A stretch of 38,885 bases of DNA from Candidatus Binatia bacterium (GCA_028278325.1 JANQEO010000311.1:1-38885), one strand, 5' to 3'; shown: positions 16,735 through 25,239, counted from the first letter of the stretch. Numbers and translations: made by a program. Notes: a model not told the origin generated them from the sequence alone.

Positions 16735-17322
16735 TCAGGGGATGTCCCTGACGGTTTCGAGGCTCATTCGAGGAGCTCCCGCAATCGTGCGACGGATTGT
16801 GGAAGCCCCTGTTCCTTGAGAGTGTCGAGAATCTCGTGCACGGTCTTGGGCGGGTTCTTCAAGGCGGCGGCCTGTTCGTGGAGGATCGCCGTCACTTTGG
16901 CCGGCGAGATCGATGAGGTCCGAAACGTAGTCATCCGGGTCGATCGCCTCGATGCCGAGCGGCTGCAGGGTGTCCTTCGGGAAGTCCTTGAGATTGAACG
17001 TCACGATCGCTTGAGCTCCGGAGCGAATCGCGGCCGCGAGCACGTGGCGGTCATCTTCGTCGGGCAAGGAAAGCCCTTCGACGAGAGGCTCGAAGCCGGT
17101 CACGAGACAGTCCGGGACCGCCTGAACCATGAGCACTCGAGTCCGCGCGAGCGCGTCAGGGTTGGCGTCAGGGCGTTGCTTTGAGATCGCCTCGAAGCAT
17201 TCGTCGAGGATCGCATCCGTCCACTTCGCGCGAACGAGCCCCGTGATCGCGACCCGAAGGAGCAGGTCGCGAAGTGGCGCGGGGTAGAGCACGCACGCGT
17301 CGTAGAGGACGGTGAACGCCAC
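16735..17322 (-). CDS. PIN-domain toxin with frameshifted C-terminus
   Basis: The PIN ribonuclease core is intact: FTVLYDACVLYPAPLRDLLL, WTDAILDECFEAI, LPDEDDRHVLAAAIRSGAQAIVTFNLKDFP, with the acidic residues at Asp8 and in the DEDD and KDF motifs. After DDYVSDLIDL (about 16905-16912) the frame turns unlike the family. The +1 frame instead reads SPAKVTAILHEQAAALKNP, then a TVHEIL helix and LPQSVARLRELLE, ending at TGA 16764-16766, which is the tail expected for this PIN subgroup. So one inserted (or two deleted) bases changed the last 50 or so residues. The toxin, predicted to cleave RNA, may be inactivated, or this may be a sequencing error. It lies 6 nt after its antitoxin gene. Confidence 0.8.
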   Translation of the reverse strand: MAFTVLYDACVLYPAPLRDLLLRVAITGLVRAKWTDAILDECFEAISKQRPDANPDALARTRVLMVQAVPDCLVTGFEPLVEGLSLPDEDDRHVLAAAIRSGAQAIVTFNLKDFPKDTLQPLGIEAIDPDDYVSDLIDLAGQSDGDPPRTGRRLEEPAQDRARDSRHSQGTGASTIRRTIAGAPRMSLETVRDIP

Positions 17323-17328
17323 TTGCCG

Positions 17329-17775
17329 TCAGTAGCCGAGTTCTTGTTCCTGCGCAATGCGGCTCAACTCGTCGAGAGCCTGCTTGCTCTCCTCGTAGCT
17401 GGCCTTTTGGTAGGACAGAACGTCCTCGGCCCTCACCCGCCGGTGCGTGCCCACCATCCGGTACGGGATCTTCCCTTCGTCGAGCAGTCTGACCAAGAAG
17501 GGTCGAGAGACGTTGAGCATGTCGGCGGCCTGCTGTGTCGTGAGCTCGGCATGCACCGGAACGAGTGTGACGGCGTTGCCGTTGGCCATCTGTGCGAGGA
17601 TCTGGGTGAACAACTCGAACGCCTCGCGAGGCACTTGTACCGTCACCTCTTGGCCTTCCTTGCCAGTCACGACGCGCACGAGCTTCGTCCGCCGCTTGAC
17701 AGAACGAAGCCGTCTCAGCGCCTCTTGAGCCTGTTTGGCCAGCTCGGGGGTCGGCAGTTGTAGTGGAGCGTTCAT
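17329..17775 (-). CDS. HTH (excisionase-type) antitoxin of the PIN toxin
   Basis: The 148-aa protein starts at ATG 17775; an in-frame upstream extension to 17820 is not needed. The C-terminal part has a MerR/excisionase helix-turn-helix (LTTQQAADMLNVSRPFLVRLLDEGKIPYRMVGTHRRVRAEDVLSYQK). An N-terminal region follows the pattern of antitoxins paired with PIN proteins (VTVQVPREAFELFTQILAQMANG). It probably neutralises the toxin and represses the shared promoter. Upstream on the minus strand TAGATTTAGACT (about 17790-17805) provides -10-like hexamers. Confidence 0.87.
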   Translation of the reverse strand: MNAPLQLPTPELAKQAQEALRRLRSVKRRTKLVRVVTGKEGQEVTVQVPREAFELFTQILAQMANGNAVTLVPVHAELTTQQAADMLNVSRPFLVRLLDEGKIPYRMVGTHRRVRAEDVLSYQKASYEESKQALDELSRIAQEQELGY

Positions 17776-18468
17776 TCGGCCTGTTGGAGAGTCTAAATCT
17801 AACCGAAATAAACGCAACAAGCGAAATGGATGGATCCTGGCGCGATATGCGCAGGTTTCCTCAAGACCTCTCTATCCAGCTCTAAGGCCTGACTCAAGCC
17901 CTTCCCGTAAGACAACGAACCGAAAGGACTCCTCGTGCGAAACAAGCTCTCATCTTTCTCGCACAGCCACGACGACCGATTCCCGCACGGCCACCAGCGG
18001 GCGCGCGAGAAGCTGCGCCAACTCATATGTGGGGTGTGCGTGGATCGTCTTCGACCCGTAGCGAGGCCGCGAACGAGTGATGGATCGAGCCTCCCGGCGA
18101 CAATACTGCCCGTGCGCGGGCAGCGGGATCGAACCGTCTGGGCCTTCCTATCCTGTCTCATGCTGGCGAGATGCCGGCCCTTCCCGCCGGAAGTCTCGGG
18201 AAATGACCTCCCTGCAACCCGCGAGGCGATTGTGACGTATCTGGAGGACTTCGCGCCTCGGGAGCTTGAAGAGGGTGGCCTCACCGAGGCGAGCACCGTC
18301 TTGAAGGCCGAGCATCAACGTCAGCTCACCCCAGTCATGTAGGCTGGACTCAACTAAACCAACCTTCGAGGCGGTTCACTCCAGAAAGCACCAGCTATGA
18401 CGATCACCCTCGATTCCGCCAACGCTCTGCGCGATCTCGAAGACGGCGGAAGGCGAGCGAACACAGGG
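17776..18468. other. Gene-poor intergenic stretch
   Basis: About 690 bp between the antitoxin start and the S9 peptidase. Open frames here (for example 17935-18342 on the plus strand) have no recognisable domain, no ribosome-binding site and an erratic composition. Two things can be seen: the antitoxin promoter region at the left end, and a 7-bp hairpin CTGCCCG-TGCG-CGGGCAG at 18106-18123. The short stretch DFAPRELEEGGLTEASTVL near 18250 looks protein-like and might be a gene remnant. Confidence 0.5.
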
Positions 18469-18486
18469 AAGGAGAGCACTTGGTTG
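18469..18486 (+). promoter_or_regulatory. Ribosome-binding site fixing a TTG start
   Basis: AAGGAG at 18469-18474 lies 9 nt before TTG 18484. The first in-frame ATG after it (18499) would be too far from this site. Confidence 0.65.
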
Positions 18487-20598
18487 ACAACCCCTTGGAT
18501 GGTGGCGTGGCGAAACGTGCTAACGGCGGCCCTCTTGGCCCTGGGTGGCTGCGCGACGCAGTCAAATCCACCCGCGGTTGCGAGCAAAGGCGGCGAGCCA
18601 GCAGCAACCGTTGCAGTTGGGAAGCCGAGGTCCGATCTGATCCCGCGGGCAGTGTTGTTCGGGAACCCTGAACGTAGACAGGTCCAAGTGAGCCCGGATG
18701 GCCGGTGGATCTCGTGGCACGCACCGCGCGAGGGGGTGCTCAACGTTTGGGTAGCAACCGCCAATGCGCTTGCCAGCGCCAGGCCGGTCACCTCGGCGAA
18801 GACGCACCCGATATCCGAGGCGCACTGGACGTTCGATGGCAAGCACCTCGTGTACCTTCAGGACGAAGCTGGCGACGAGAGATTCCACGTCTACCGGGTC
18901 GCGGTCGAGACCGGAGATGTCGTGGACCTGACCCCGCTCAAGGGGGTGACCGCTGCCGGCTTCGAGGTCTCGCCTCGCAAGCCGAACACCATCCTCGTCC
19001 TGCTCAACGACCGAGACGAATCAGTGTTCGATCTCCACGCGATCGACCTCACGACCGGCAAGCGGCGCCTCGTGGCCCGCAACGACCACGAGTTCGTGGA
19101 CTGGGTGGTCGACCGCGACCTGCGGCCGCGCTTCGCCCAGACGGTCACGGAGACCGGCGCGCTTGCGTGGATGATCCCGGACGGCAAGCGCTGGCGACAC
19201 TATGACGAGACGCCCGCGGAGGACGTGCTCAATAGCGGCGTGCTCGGCTTCGATGCCGGCGGTACCTCCTACTACACGGTCGACAGCCGTGGGCGCGACA
19301 CTGCGGCGCTGTTCATGGTCGACGCCAAAACCAAGAAGAAGCGCCTCGTCCACGCGGACGAACGCGCCGACCTCGACGGATGGGACCTGCTGATTCACCC
19401 GACCGAGATGACGGTCCAGGCGGTCGCAGTCCACTATGACAAGTCGCGCTGGGTCGTCCTCGACCCACGAGTAGCAAAGGACCTCGACGCACTCGCCGAA
19501 CTCGCCGACGGCTTTCCGCACATCGCCTCTCGCACGCTCGATGACTCGACGTGGATCGTCGCCTTCGAGAGCGATGTCCGCTCGATCCAGTACTACCGGT
19601 GGGACCGGAAAACGCAGGTGGGGGAACTGCTGTTCGCCGAGCACCCTGAACTCGACCGACAGCCCCTCGTGCGCATGCATCCGGTGACCATCGAAGCCCG
19701 GGATGGCCTTCGACTCGTGAGCTACCTGAGCCTGCCGAAGCACGCGGATCCTGACGGTGACGGCAAAGCCAACCGATCTGTTCCGATGGTGTTACTCGTG
19801 CACGGGGGGCCGGCGGCTCGCGACTACTGGGGCTTCAATTCGTACCACCAGCTGTTCGCTAATCGCGGCTACGCAGTCCTTTCGGTGAACTTCCGCGGCT
19901 CCACTGGGTTCGGCAAGGCATTTGCCAACGCAGGCAACAGACAATGGGGAAGAGAGATGCACGACGACCTTCTCGACGCTGTGACCTGGGCGGTCGAGCA
20001 CGGGGTCACGGAGCGCGATCAGGTCTGCGTCTTCGGTGCGAGCTACGGCGGCTACGCGGTGCTTGCCGGCCTCACGCTCACGCCCAATGTCTTCGCTTGT
20101 GGGGTTGATGAGTTCGGAGCGTCGAGTCTCGTGACTCTGTTCGACGCAATCTCACCCCGGGAGCTGGCGTCCTGGCGCGTCAGGCTGGGTGATCCAAGCA
20201 CGCCCGAGGGCAGACAGGCGCTTCTGGACGTCTCCCCTCTCACGCATGTTGCTCGGATCACGCGGCCTCTGCTCATCGGGCAGGGGGCCAATGACGCCAC
20301 GGTCAAGAAGTCCGAGTCCGACCAGATGGTCTCGGCAATGCAGGCCCGAGGGGTCCCGGTGAGCTACGTCGTGTTCCCCGACGAAGGCCACGGTTTTCAG
20401 CGCCCCGAGAACAACCAAGCCTTCCTCGCGCTGGTCGAAGCGTTCTTTTCGGTCCACATCGGTGGCTGGTATCAGCCGATCAGCGAGTCGGAGCTGGCGG
20501 CGTCGTCGATGTCGATCGAGGCCGGGCGACGGTGGCTTCCGGGGCTGCCAGGAGATGAGTCGTGCCCGCCACCTCGCAAGACGCCACGAACTCCATGA
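18484..20598 (+). CDS. S9-family prolyl oligopeptidase, lipoprotein form
   Basis: The 704-aa protein starts at TTG 18484. It begins LTTPWMVAWRNVLTAALLALGGC, a lipoprotein signal. Residues about 60-410 form the seven-bladed propeller (VSPDGRWISWHAPREGVLNVWV, WTFDGKHLVYLQDEAGDERFHVYRV). Residues about 430-680 form the alpha/beta hydrolase domain with VLLVHGGPAARDYWGFN, the nucleophile GASYGGY (Ser520), Asp604 in GQGANDATV and His636 in DEGHGF. It is a predicted periplasmic or surface-bound acylaminoacyl/dipeptidyl peptidase. The last 25 or so residues (RRWLPGLPGDESCPPPRKTP) are beyond the usual end of the family and overlap the convergent hydrolase gene by 119 bp. Confidence 0.93.
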   Translation: MTTPWMVAWRNVLTAALLALGGCATQSNPPAVASKGGEPAATVAVGKPRSDLIPRAVLFGNPERRQVQVSPDGRWISWHAPREGVLNVWVATANALASARPVTSAKTHPISEAHWTFDGKHLVYLQDEAGDERFHVYRVAVETGDVVDLTPLKGVTAAGFEVSPRKPNTILVLLNDRDESVFDLHAIDLTTGKRRLVARNDHEFVDWVVDRDLRPRFAQTVTETGALAWMIPDGKRWRHYDETPAEDVLNSGVLGFDAGGTSYYTVDSRGRDTAALFMVDAKTKKKRLVHADERADLDGWDLLIHPTEMTVQAVAVHYDKSRWVVLDPRVAKDLDALAELADGFPHIASRTLDDSTWIVAFESDVRSIQYYRWDRKTQVGELLFAEHPELDRQPLVRMHPVTIEARDGLRLVSYLSLPKHADPDGDGKANRSVPMVLLVHGGPAARDYWGFNSYHQLFANRGYAVLSVNFRGSTGFGKAFANAGNRQWGREMHDDLLDAVTWAVEHGVTERDQVCVFGASYGGYAVLAGLTLTPNVFACGVDEFGASSLVTLFDAISPRELASWRVRLGDPSTPEGRQALLDVSPLTHVARITRPLLIGQGANDATVKKSESDQMVSAMQARGVPVSYVVFPDEGHGFQRPENNQAFLALVEAFFSVHIGGWYQPISESELAASSMSIEAGRRWLPGLPGDESCPPPRKTPRTP

Positions 20599-21406
20599 AC
20601 CGCTCCAGCCAGGCCTCGTCCGCATCCTCATGCGAGAAGTGGCCCGCGTTCTCGAGCACCTCGAGTTTGCTGTTGGGCAGCCGCGCGTGCAGCTGCTTTC
20701 CGTTACCCGGACGCACGAAATCATCATGCGCCCCCCAGGTGATGAGCACTGGAACTTCGATCGAAGAGAGTCGCTCTTGCAGCAGCGGCAACTCTTCGGC
20801 GTAGGAACCCAAGAAATCGAAGGCGTTGCGATGCTTGACCGGGTCGAAGCAGATGCCGCGGTACTCGTCCACGGCCGCAGGCGAAGGTTCGAAATGATGG
20901 TAGCCGCCTGACGTCGCAGCCGCGAAGTTCTGCTTCATCAAGGGCCGCTGCAGGGGCCAGCGTGTGCCGAGCCAGCGAACGAGACGGGAGCGTGTGGCGG
21001 CGCGAAGAGCTGGGGCGAAATCAGTGGGCCACATGCCGGGGCCGTCGTAGATGTTGACGCCCAGCAGACGCTCAGGGTGAGTCGACGCGAGCCACAAGGA
21101 GATGGGTACGCCCACGTCCGGCCCAATCAGATAGGCCTGCTCGATCCCGTTGACGTTCATCAACTCTACGAGTAGCTCCGACTGAGCGGAAGGCCGCATG
21201 ATCGATCCTCCTCCCCCCGACATGCCAAAACCGGCGAGGTCCACCGCGAGGAGGTCGAAGCGCTGGCGGAGTCGCTCCCACAATGACTCCCAGCATCGGA
21301 TTGACTGGGGGAAGGCATTGGTCATGACGACGGTCGGGCGGCCGCCGCGGGAGACCCGGGAGATCCGGAGATCGTGGCCGGCTATGGTCTGGTGTTCGAA
21401 TTGCAT
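20480..21406 (-). CDS. Alpha/beta hydrolase with Asp nucleophile (dehalogenase/epoxide hydrolase type)
   Basis: The 308-aa protein starts at ATG 21406 behind CGAGGG. It has LLAVDLAGFGMSG, a nucleophile elbow GPDVGVPISLW with Asp97 in place of Ser, an acid in WGAHDDFVRPG (Asp228/229) and His256 in ENAGHFSHE. An Asp nucleophile is typical of haloalkane dehalogenases and epoxide hydrolases, so an ester intermediate on Asp97 is expected. The usual HGxP oxyanion motif is replaced by TNAFPQS. The C-terminal 25 residues are Ala/Thr/Pro-rich and overlap the convergent S9 peptidase gene. A divergent TetR regulator with two operators probably controls it. Confidence 0.88.
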   Translation of the reverse strand: MQFEHQTIAGHDLRISRVSRGGRPTVVMTNAFPQSIRCWESLWERLRQRFDLLAVDLAGFGMSGGGGSIMRPSAQSELLVELMNVNGIEQAYLIGPDVGVPISLWLASTHPERLLGVNIYDGPGMWPTDFAPALRAATRSRLVRWLGTRWPLQRPLMKQNFAAATSGGYHHFEPSPAAVDEYRGICFDPVKHRNAFDFLGSYAEELPLLQERLSSIEVPVLITWGAHDDFVRPGNGKQLHARLPNSKLEVLENAGHFSHEDADEAWLERFMEFVASCEVAGTTHLLAAPEATVARPRSTSTTPPAPTR

Positions 21407-21448
21407 CGTTTACCCTCGAATCGGCCGCTGTGGCCCGAAGACGATTTG

Positions 21449-21468
21449 CGTACCGATTGGTCAAAAAA
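21449..21468. promoter_or_regulatory. TetR operator copy 1
   Basis: CGTACCGATTGGTCAAAAAA contains the dyad ACC-N4-GGT. It matches the second site at 21505 at 16 of 20 positions and lies 43 bp before the hydrolase start. Confidence 0.6.
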
Positions 21469-21504
21469 GTCTAAAGCGCCCATGTCGCTGGTGTCAAGGT
21501 TTTT

Positions 21505-21524
21505 CGTACCGTAAGGTCCAAAAA
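21505..21524. promoter_or_regulatory. TetR operator copy 2 overlapping the tetR ribosome-binding site
   Basis: CGTACCGTAAGGTCCAAAAA repeats the ACC-N4-GGT dyad and ends one base before ATG 21526. It covers TAAGG, the only Shine-Dalgarno-like sequence of the regulator gene, which fits autorepression. Confidence 0.6.
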
Positions 21525-21525
21525 C

Positions 21526-22131
21526 ATGTCAAAGCCTGGGAAGAGACCCCGTGGCCGCCCGAGAAGCGTGGATCGGGAGCGCGCCATAGCGATCGCGATG
21601 GACAACTATTGGCGGGAGGGATTGTCCGGACTGTCTCTCAACGAGGTCTGTCGACGCGCCGAGATCTCAAAGCCTGCCCTCTACCGCGAGTTCGGTGGCG
21701 AAGACGGACTCCACGTCGCGGCTCTTGACGCCTACCGGGAGCGAGTCGTCCTTCCCATGCTGAGCGCACTCGAGACGGACGCGTCGTTTGGCGAAGTACT
21801 CGACGCTGCAATCGTGGCCCTGACTTCGGATCGCGGCACACCGGCCGGATGTCTCTTCACCAGGATGCGCCTGTCGATTTCTCGGCTCGGTCCTCAGGCT
21901 GCGAAGCGCGTACGCTCACTAGAGGATGAACACAGGGCCGCATACGAGGCATGGTTTCGGCGCGGACTCGAGTGCGGCGAGGTCAATGCGAAGTTGTCCA
22001 CCAAGTTCGCAGCCCGCTATATCGACACACAGTTTGCCACCATCCTGGTCCTGATGGGAATCGGCACCTCACCGAAACTCATCCGGGCGCAAGTCCGCGT
22101 TGCGGTCCAACCCTTGCTGGCTCCGCGTTGA
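21526..22131 (+). CDS. TetR/AcrR-family repressor
   Basis: The 201-aa protein starts at ATG 21526. After a basic start (KPGKRPRGRPRSVDRERAIA) comes the TetR helix-turn-helix, GLSGLSLNEVCRRAEISKPALYREFGGEDGLHVAALDAYRE. The ligand domain contains GTPAGCLFTRMRLSISRLGPQA and LSTKFAARYIDTQFATILVLMGIG, as in the TetR_C subgroup that senses small aromatic or electrophilic compounds. It is divergent from the Asp-nucleophile hydrolase, and two near-identical dyads in the 119-bp gap suggest it represses both genes. The inducer is unknown. Confidence 0.93.
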   Translation: MSKPGKRPRGRPRSVDRERAIAIAMDNYWREGLSGLSLNEVCRRAEISKPALYREFGGEDGLHVAALDAYRERVVLPMLSALETDASFGEVLDAAIVALTSDRGTPAGCLFTRMRLSISRLGPQAAKRVRSLEDEHRAAYEAWFRRGLECGEVNAKLSTKFAARYIDTQFATILVLMGIGTSPKLIRAQVRVAVQPLLAPR

Positions 22132-22243
22132 TCCCTGCTTTGCGAGTCGGGAGACCCGCAGCGACGGGGTTTTGTACGAGTTCACCGGATACCTGTCACT
22201 CAACGGACTCGAGGACATCAACACGCCTGCCTGCACGCGGTCG

Positions 22244-22924
22244 CTACACGGGCCTCAGCTTCCTGGCCAGGGCGACCATCGCGGCGTTGTCCAGCTTCAG
22301 GACGCCCGCTTGGTGGTCCTCGGGAAAGTCCAGGTACGCTGCGAACGCCTTGCCGAGGTCATCTTGTTCGATGTTGGACCAACTCGATGCGCTCGGGATT
22401 GCTCGCGTGAAGAACGTGAGCCATCCGGGCGTGTGTGAGTTGCCCACGATGATGCCGGGCTTGAACACGGCCAGCCGATTGAAGCCCATCTCCACGATCT
22501 GCTGCTCTTTGTATGCCACGACGCGCCCGTACTTCGTTCGAGTGTTCAGCCACCGACTCTCTACGGCCGTGAGCAGCAGGAAGGACTCGATCCCCGCGGC
22601 CTTGCAGCCTCGGGCGTACTTCCCCAGCACTCCAACCTCGATGTGCATCAGCTCGTCCTCGGTCATCGAGGTAGATCCCGACCCGATACCGAGCGTGCTG
22701 ACGCCGTGATCGAAGCCGGCCGCCTCCCGCTCGCACACCTGCTCGAAGTCGTCCGCGTCAGTGTCCACGACCACCTGCACGACCTTCTCGCGCTCCAGTA
22801 CCGTCGACAACTCGACTGTGCGGCGGCTCAACATCTTCACAACGCTGACCGTCGGCCGCTTCGCCAGCTCGCGCACCACCGCACGCCCCACATTCCCTGT
22901 GCCGCCTAGGATGATTACCTTCAT
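22244..22924 (-). CDS. NAD(P)-binding (atypical SDR) protein
   Basis: The 226-aa protein starts at ATG 22924, overlapping the preceding membrane-protein stop (ATGA). It has the Rossmann start MKVIILGGTGNVGRAVVREL, a second strand with DTDADDFEQV, and LLLTAVESRWLNTRTKYGRVVAYKEQQIVEMG, where YxxxK-like spacing is seen at YKEQQ. GIIVGNSHTP completes an NmrA/atypical-SDR pattern. It is likely a cytoplasmic redox or sensor protein using NAD(P). It is the last gene of a four-gene operon behind the ArsR-type repressor. Confidence 0.85.
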   Translation of the reverse strand: MKVIILGGTGNVGRAVVRELAKRPTVSVVKMLSRRTVELSTVLEREKVVQVVVDTDADDFEQVCEREAAGFDHGVSTLGIGSGSTSMTEDELMHIEVGVLGKYARGCKAAGIESFLLLTAVESRWLNTRTKYGRVVAYKEQQIVEMGFNRLAVFKPGIIVGNSHTPGWLTFFTRAIPSASSWSNIEQDDLGKAFAAYLDFPEDHQAGVLKLDNAAMVALARKLRPV

Positions 22925-23322
22925 GGCTGGGGTGCTCCTGACTTCCGTCTTCCCCTCCACAGGGTGTACGGATGACCGAGGAGAAGGAGGACGATCGGAA
23001 GCCCCATCGCCAGTGCCTCGGTCGCGGCACGAGCCAAGTCGCCGGAGCTCACGAAGACCCCGATGATGAACAGGTTGTTGAGCAGCAACATGATGCAGCC
23101 GACAACAAACGTTCGCGGGTGTGCCATGAGCAGCGCGCCTACGACGGTGTACACAGCCCAAGCCTGAACGCCGACACGCGACAACCCGACCTGGTTGAAG
23201 AAATCGAATCGGTCCGGATCGAGGAGCGTCCTGATACCCATTACGGACAGGCCGATCATGACGAAGACCAGGAGCGCCAGCGAGACGAGCGCCTTCATGA
23301 CCTTGGCCAGGTTAGCTGACAC
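22921..23322 (-). CDS. Small four-TM membrane protein
   Basis: The 133-aa protein starts at GTG 23322, inside the last 11 bp of the upstream SDR gene; an in-frame ATG at 23298 is an alternative. Four hydrophobic helices are visible: MKALVSLALLVFVMIGLSVMGI, VQAWAVYTVVGALLMAH, TFVVGCIMLLLNNLFIIGVFV and ALAMGLPIVLLLLGH. The segment GIRTLLDPDRFDFFNQVGLS lies between helices 1 and 2. It resembles small DUF4345/DoxX-like membrane proteins often found beside SDR genes. The function is unknown. Confidence 0.8.
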   Translation of the reverse strand: MSANLAKVMKALVSLALLVFVMIGLSVMGIRTLLDPDRFDFFNQVGLSRVGVQAWAVYTVVGALLMAHPRTFVVGCIMLLLNNLFIIGVFVSSGDLARAATEALAMGLPIVLLLLGHPYTLWRGRRKSGAPQP

Positions 23323-24277
23323 GAGCCGTTACCGTGGCTCCTCGGTCGGCGCCGATGCTGAACTCCTCGCCGACGAGTTCCTCGGATACCGTCCAAAGGC
23401 GCTCCTGCAACGCTTCATCGTTCACGAGTTCCGTTCCCGGCTTCTCGTAGATACCCTTGCGGAACATGCCGTAGTAGAAGTACTTGCCTCCAGTTTTCTC
23501 TGGACGGTCCCGAGTCGCCAGATACACCGAGGTTCGGGCTCCTTCAGGCGGCTCCACCAGGACCGGCCACAGTACGAAGATAAAAACCTTCAACGCCAGA
23601 CCGTAGGTGTCGAAGATTCGCGTGCGCACGCCCCCTGGGTGGTGGCTCGTGCAGGTGCAGCGGATGCTGTTTCGATCGAATCGTCGTTGCAGAGCCTTCG
23701 CGAACATGATCTGGGCCGCCTTGGACCGGCCGTAGAGGGTTTGAGGGTGGATCTCCTCACACGCTCCGTACCACGGTCCGTTGAAGTGCTCTCGCCGAGC
23801 CGAGGAGTGCCCCATCGAAGTGACGTTGAGGATGCGGCCACTTGCTCTCGTCAGGTGCGGCAACAGCCCTTTCGTGAGCAGAAAATGGCTGAGGTAGTTG
23901 ATCCCGAAGATCCTCTCGATCCCCTGCTTGGTGACGCCAGTTTCATGGCTTACACCGGCATTGTTGATGAGCACATCAATCCGTTCTTCCTCGCCGAAGA
24001 GGGAGGGAAAGCGGCGCACGCTGTCGAGGTCGTCCAGAGCCAGCGGCTTGTGTTCCAACGCCGATCCGTTCGTCAGCTCGGAGCGGATCTCCTCGATCAC
24101 GGCCAGGGTCTTCTCCGCGTTGCGCGTAGCGAAATAGATATTGCCGCCCATCTTTGCCAGGCTCCTCGCGGTCTCTTTGCCAACTCCGGCGGTGGCTCCA
24201 GTGATGACGATGTTCTTCCCAGTCATATCTGCGCTATGCCGCTTGGCCGCGGCGCGCGAGACGTGGAGTCCACTCAT
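23312..24277 (-). CDS. Short-chain dehydrogenase (retinol-dehydrogenase-like)
   Basis: The 321-aa protein starts at ATG 24277 (overlap ATGA with the upstream SDR); ATG 24226 is closer to the domain start. It has the cofactor motif TGATAGVGKETARSLAKMG, the NNAGVS motif, NYLSHFLLT, the catalytic SMGHSSARREH and YGRSKAAQ (YxxxK), and HHPGGVRTRIF. The longer C-terminal part (VFIFVLWPVLVEPPEGARTSVYLAT) fits the WWOX/RDH type of SDR. It uses NAD(P)(H) on an unknown alcohol or ketone. It is the second gene of the operon. Confidence 0.9.
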   Translation of the reverse strand: MSGLHVSRAAAKRHSADMTGKNIVITGATAGVGKETARSLAKMGGNIYFATRNAEKTLAVIEEIRSELTNGSALEHKPLALDDLDSVRRFPSLFGEEERIDVLINNAGVSHETGVTKQGIERIFGINYLSHFLLTKGLLPHLTRASGRILNVTSMGHSSARREHFNGPWYGACEEIHPQTLYGRSKAAQIMFAKALQRRFDRNSIRCTCTSHHPGGVRTRIFDTYGLALKVFIFVLWPVLVEPPEGARTSVYLATRDRPEKTGGKYFYYGMFRKGIYEKPGTELVNDEALQERLWTVSEELVGEEFSIGADRGATVTARVS

Positions 24278-25146
24278 GGTTCACCCCCGTCACCGGCTTG
24301 GTCGACTGCCGGCGGCAAGAAGATCTGCGACATTTGCCCGATGAACTCCTCGCGCGGCAAGGAGTCCATCATGGCCGCCAGCCGCTCAATGTCCTTGCCG
24401 ACAACGTTGTGGACGGGAGTGTCACTCGTTGCACATTCGAAGATCTTCTCCGCTGCTGTGCGGGGGTCCGCCAGCTCGTTGTCATCGTGGCCCAGGCTCT
24501 TGAAGACATTCTCGTTCAAGTGCGTGAACACTCGCTGTGCGTGGCGCTGGATTTCCTGGTCTCCGGCACCGGCCGGGATGTCCATGCGGTCACTCCAGCC
24601 CGTGGCGAAGGCCCCTGGAGCGACGACCTTGACCTGGATGTTGAACGGGCGCATGTCGTAGGCGAGCGCCTCGCTCATTCCCTTCAGGGCGAACTTGGTC
24701 GCGCAGTAGACCGACATGTTCGGCAAGCCCATCAAACCGCTTCCTGACGAAACATTGATGATTCGTCCCTCTCTGCGCTTCCGCATGATGGGAAGCACGG
24801 CTCGAGTGACTCGCATCGCACCAAAGACGTTGGTGTCGAAGATGCGGAAGATGCTCTCGTCGCTGAACTGTTCGAGTTGTCCGAGGCCGCCGTAGCCAGC
24901 GTTGTTGACAAGGACATCGATGTGCCCGAAACGGTCCAGCCCCTCGCGGACGGTGGCGTCGATGGACGCCTGTTCCCGTACGTCCAGCCGGGTGACCAAC
25001 ACAGCGCGGAGCTGGGTTAGCTCCTCCTCCTTGTCCGGCGTTCGCATGGTGGCAATGACGTTCCAGCCCTTCCCGTGGAACAGCTTGGCGGTGTCTTTCC
25101 CAATTCCCGAGGATGCCCCGGTGATGAGGACGGTCTTCTTGCTCAT
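24274..25146 (-). CDS. Classical short-chain dehydrogenase
   Basis: The 290-aa protein starts at ATG 25146 behind AGGGAGA. Motifs are TGASSGIGKDTAKLF (TGxxxGxG), NNAGYGGLG, TNVFGAMRVTRAVLP, the catalytic SSGSGLMGLPNMSVYCATK (Ser and YxxxK) and VAPGAFATGW. This is a typical SDR oxidoreductase with NAD(P)(H). The first gene of a tightly overlapping four-gene operon, it is preceded by an operator-like site (25183-25204) that repeats the one before the ArsR-type gene, suggesting repression by that regulator. Confidence 0.93.
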   Translation of the reverse strand: MSKKTVLITGASSGIGKDTAKLFHGKGWNVIATMRTPDKEEELTQLRAVLVTRLDVREQASIDATVREGLDRFGHIDVLVNNAGYGGLGQLEQFSDESIFRIFDTNVFGAMRVTRAVLPIMRKRREGRIINVSSGSGLMGLPNMSVYCATKFALKGMSEALAYDMRPFNIQVKVVAPGAFATGWSDRMDIPAGAGDQEIQRHAQRVFTHLNENVFKSLGHDDNELADPRTAAEKIFECATSDTPVHNVVGKDIERLAAMMDSLPREEFIGQMSQIFLPPAVDQAGDGGEP

Positions 25147-25182
25147 CGCGTGTCTCCCTTTCTTCTTCTTCGATGGTTTTAA

Positions 25183-25204
25183 AATTCGAAAATTATCGAA
25201 CTGT
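25183..25204. promoter_or_regulatory. ArsR-type operator before the SDR operon
   Basis: The site contains the dyad TTCGA-N6-TCGAA (25185-25200). Over 22 bp it matches the site at 25557-25578 at 18 positions, in the same orientation, and it lies 37 bp before the SDR start. Confidence 0.6.
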
Positions 25205-25239
25205 GACTCCAAAAAAAATGGGGAGGCGGTCCTGGAGCG

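Noticed and set aside
17935..18342. A 135-codon plus-strand frame between antitoxin and S9 peptidase
   Set aside because: No ribosome-binding site, no family, uneven composition. Kept only as a remark within the intergenic entry.
23195..24661. A 488-codon plus-strand frame across the SDR genes
   Set aside because: Fully antisense to two clear SDR genes and devoid of domains.
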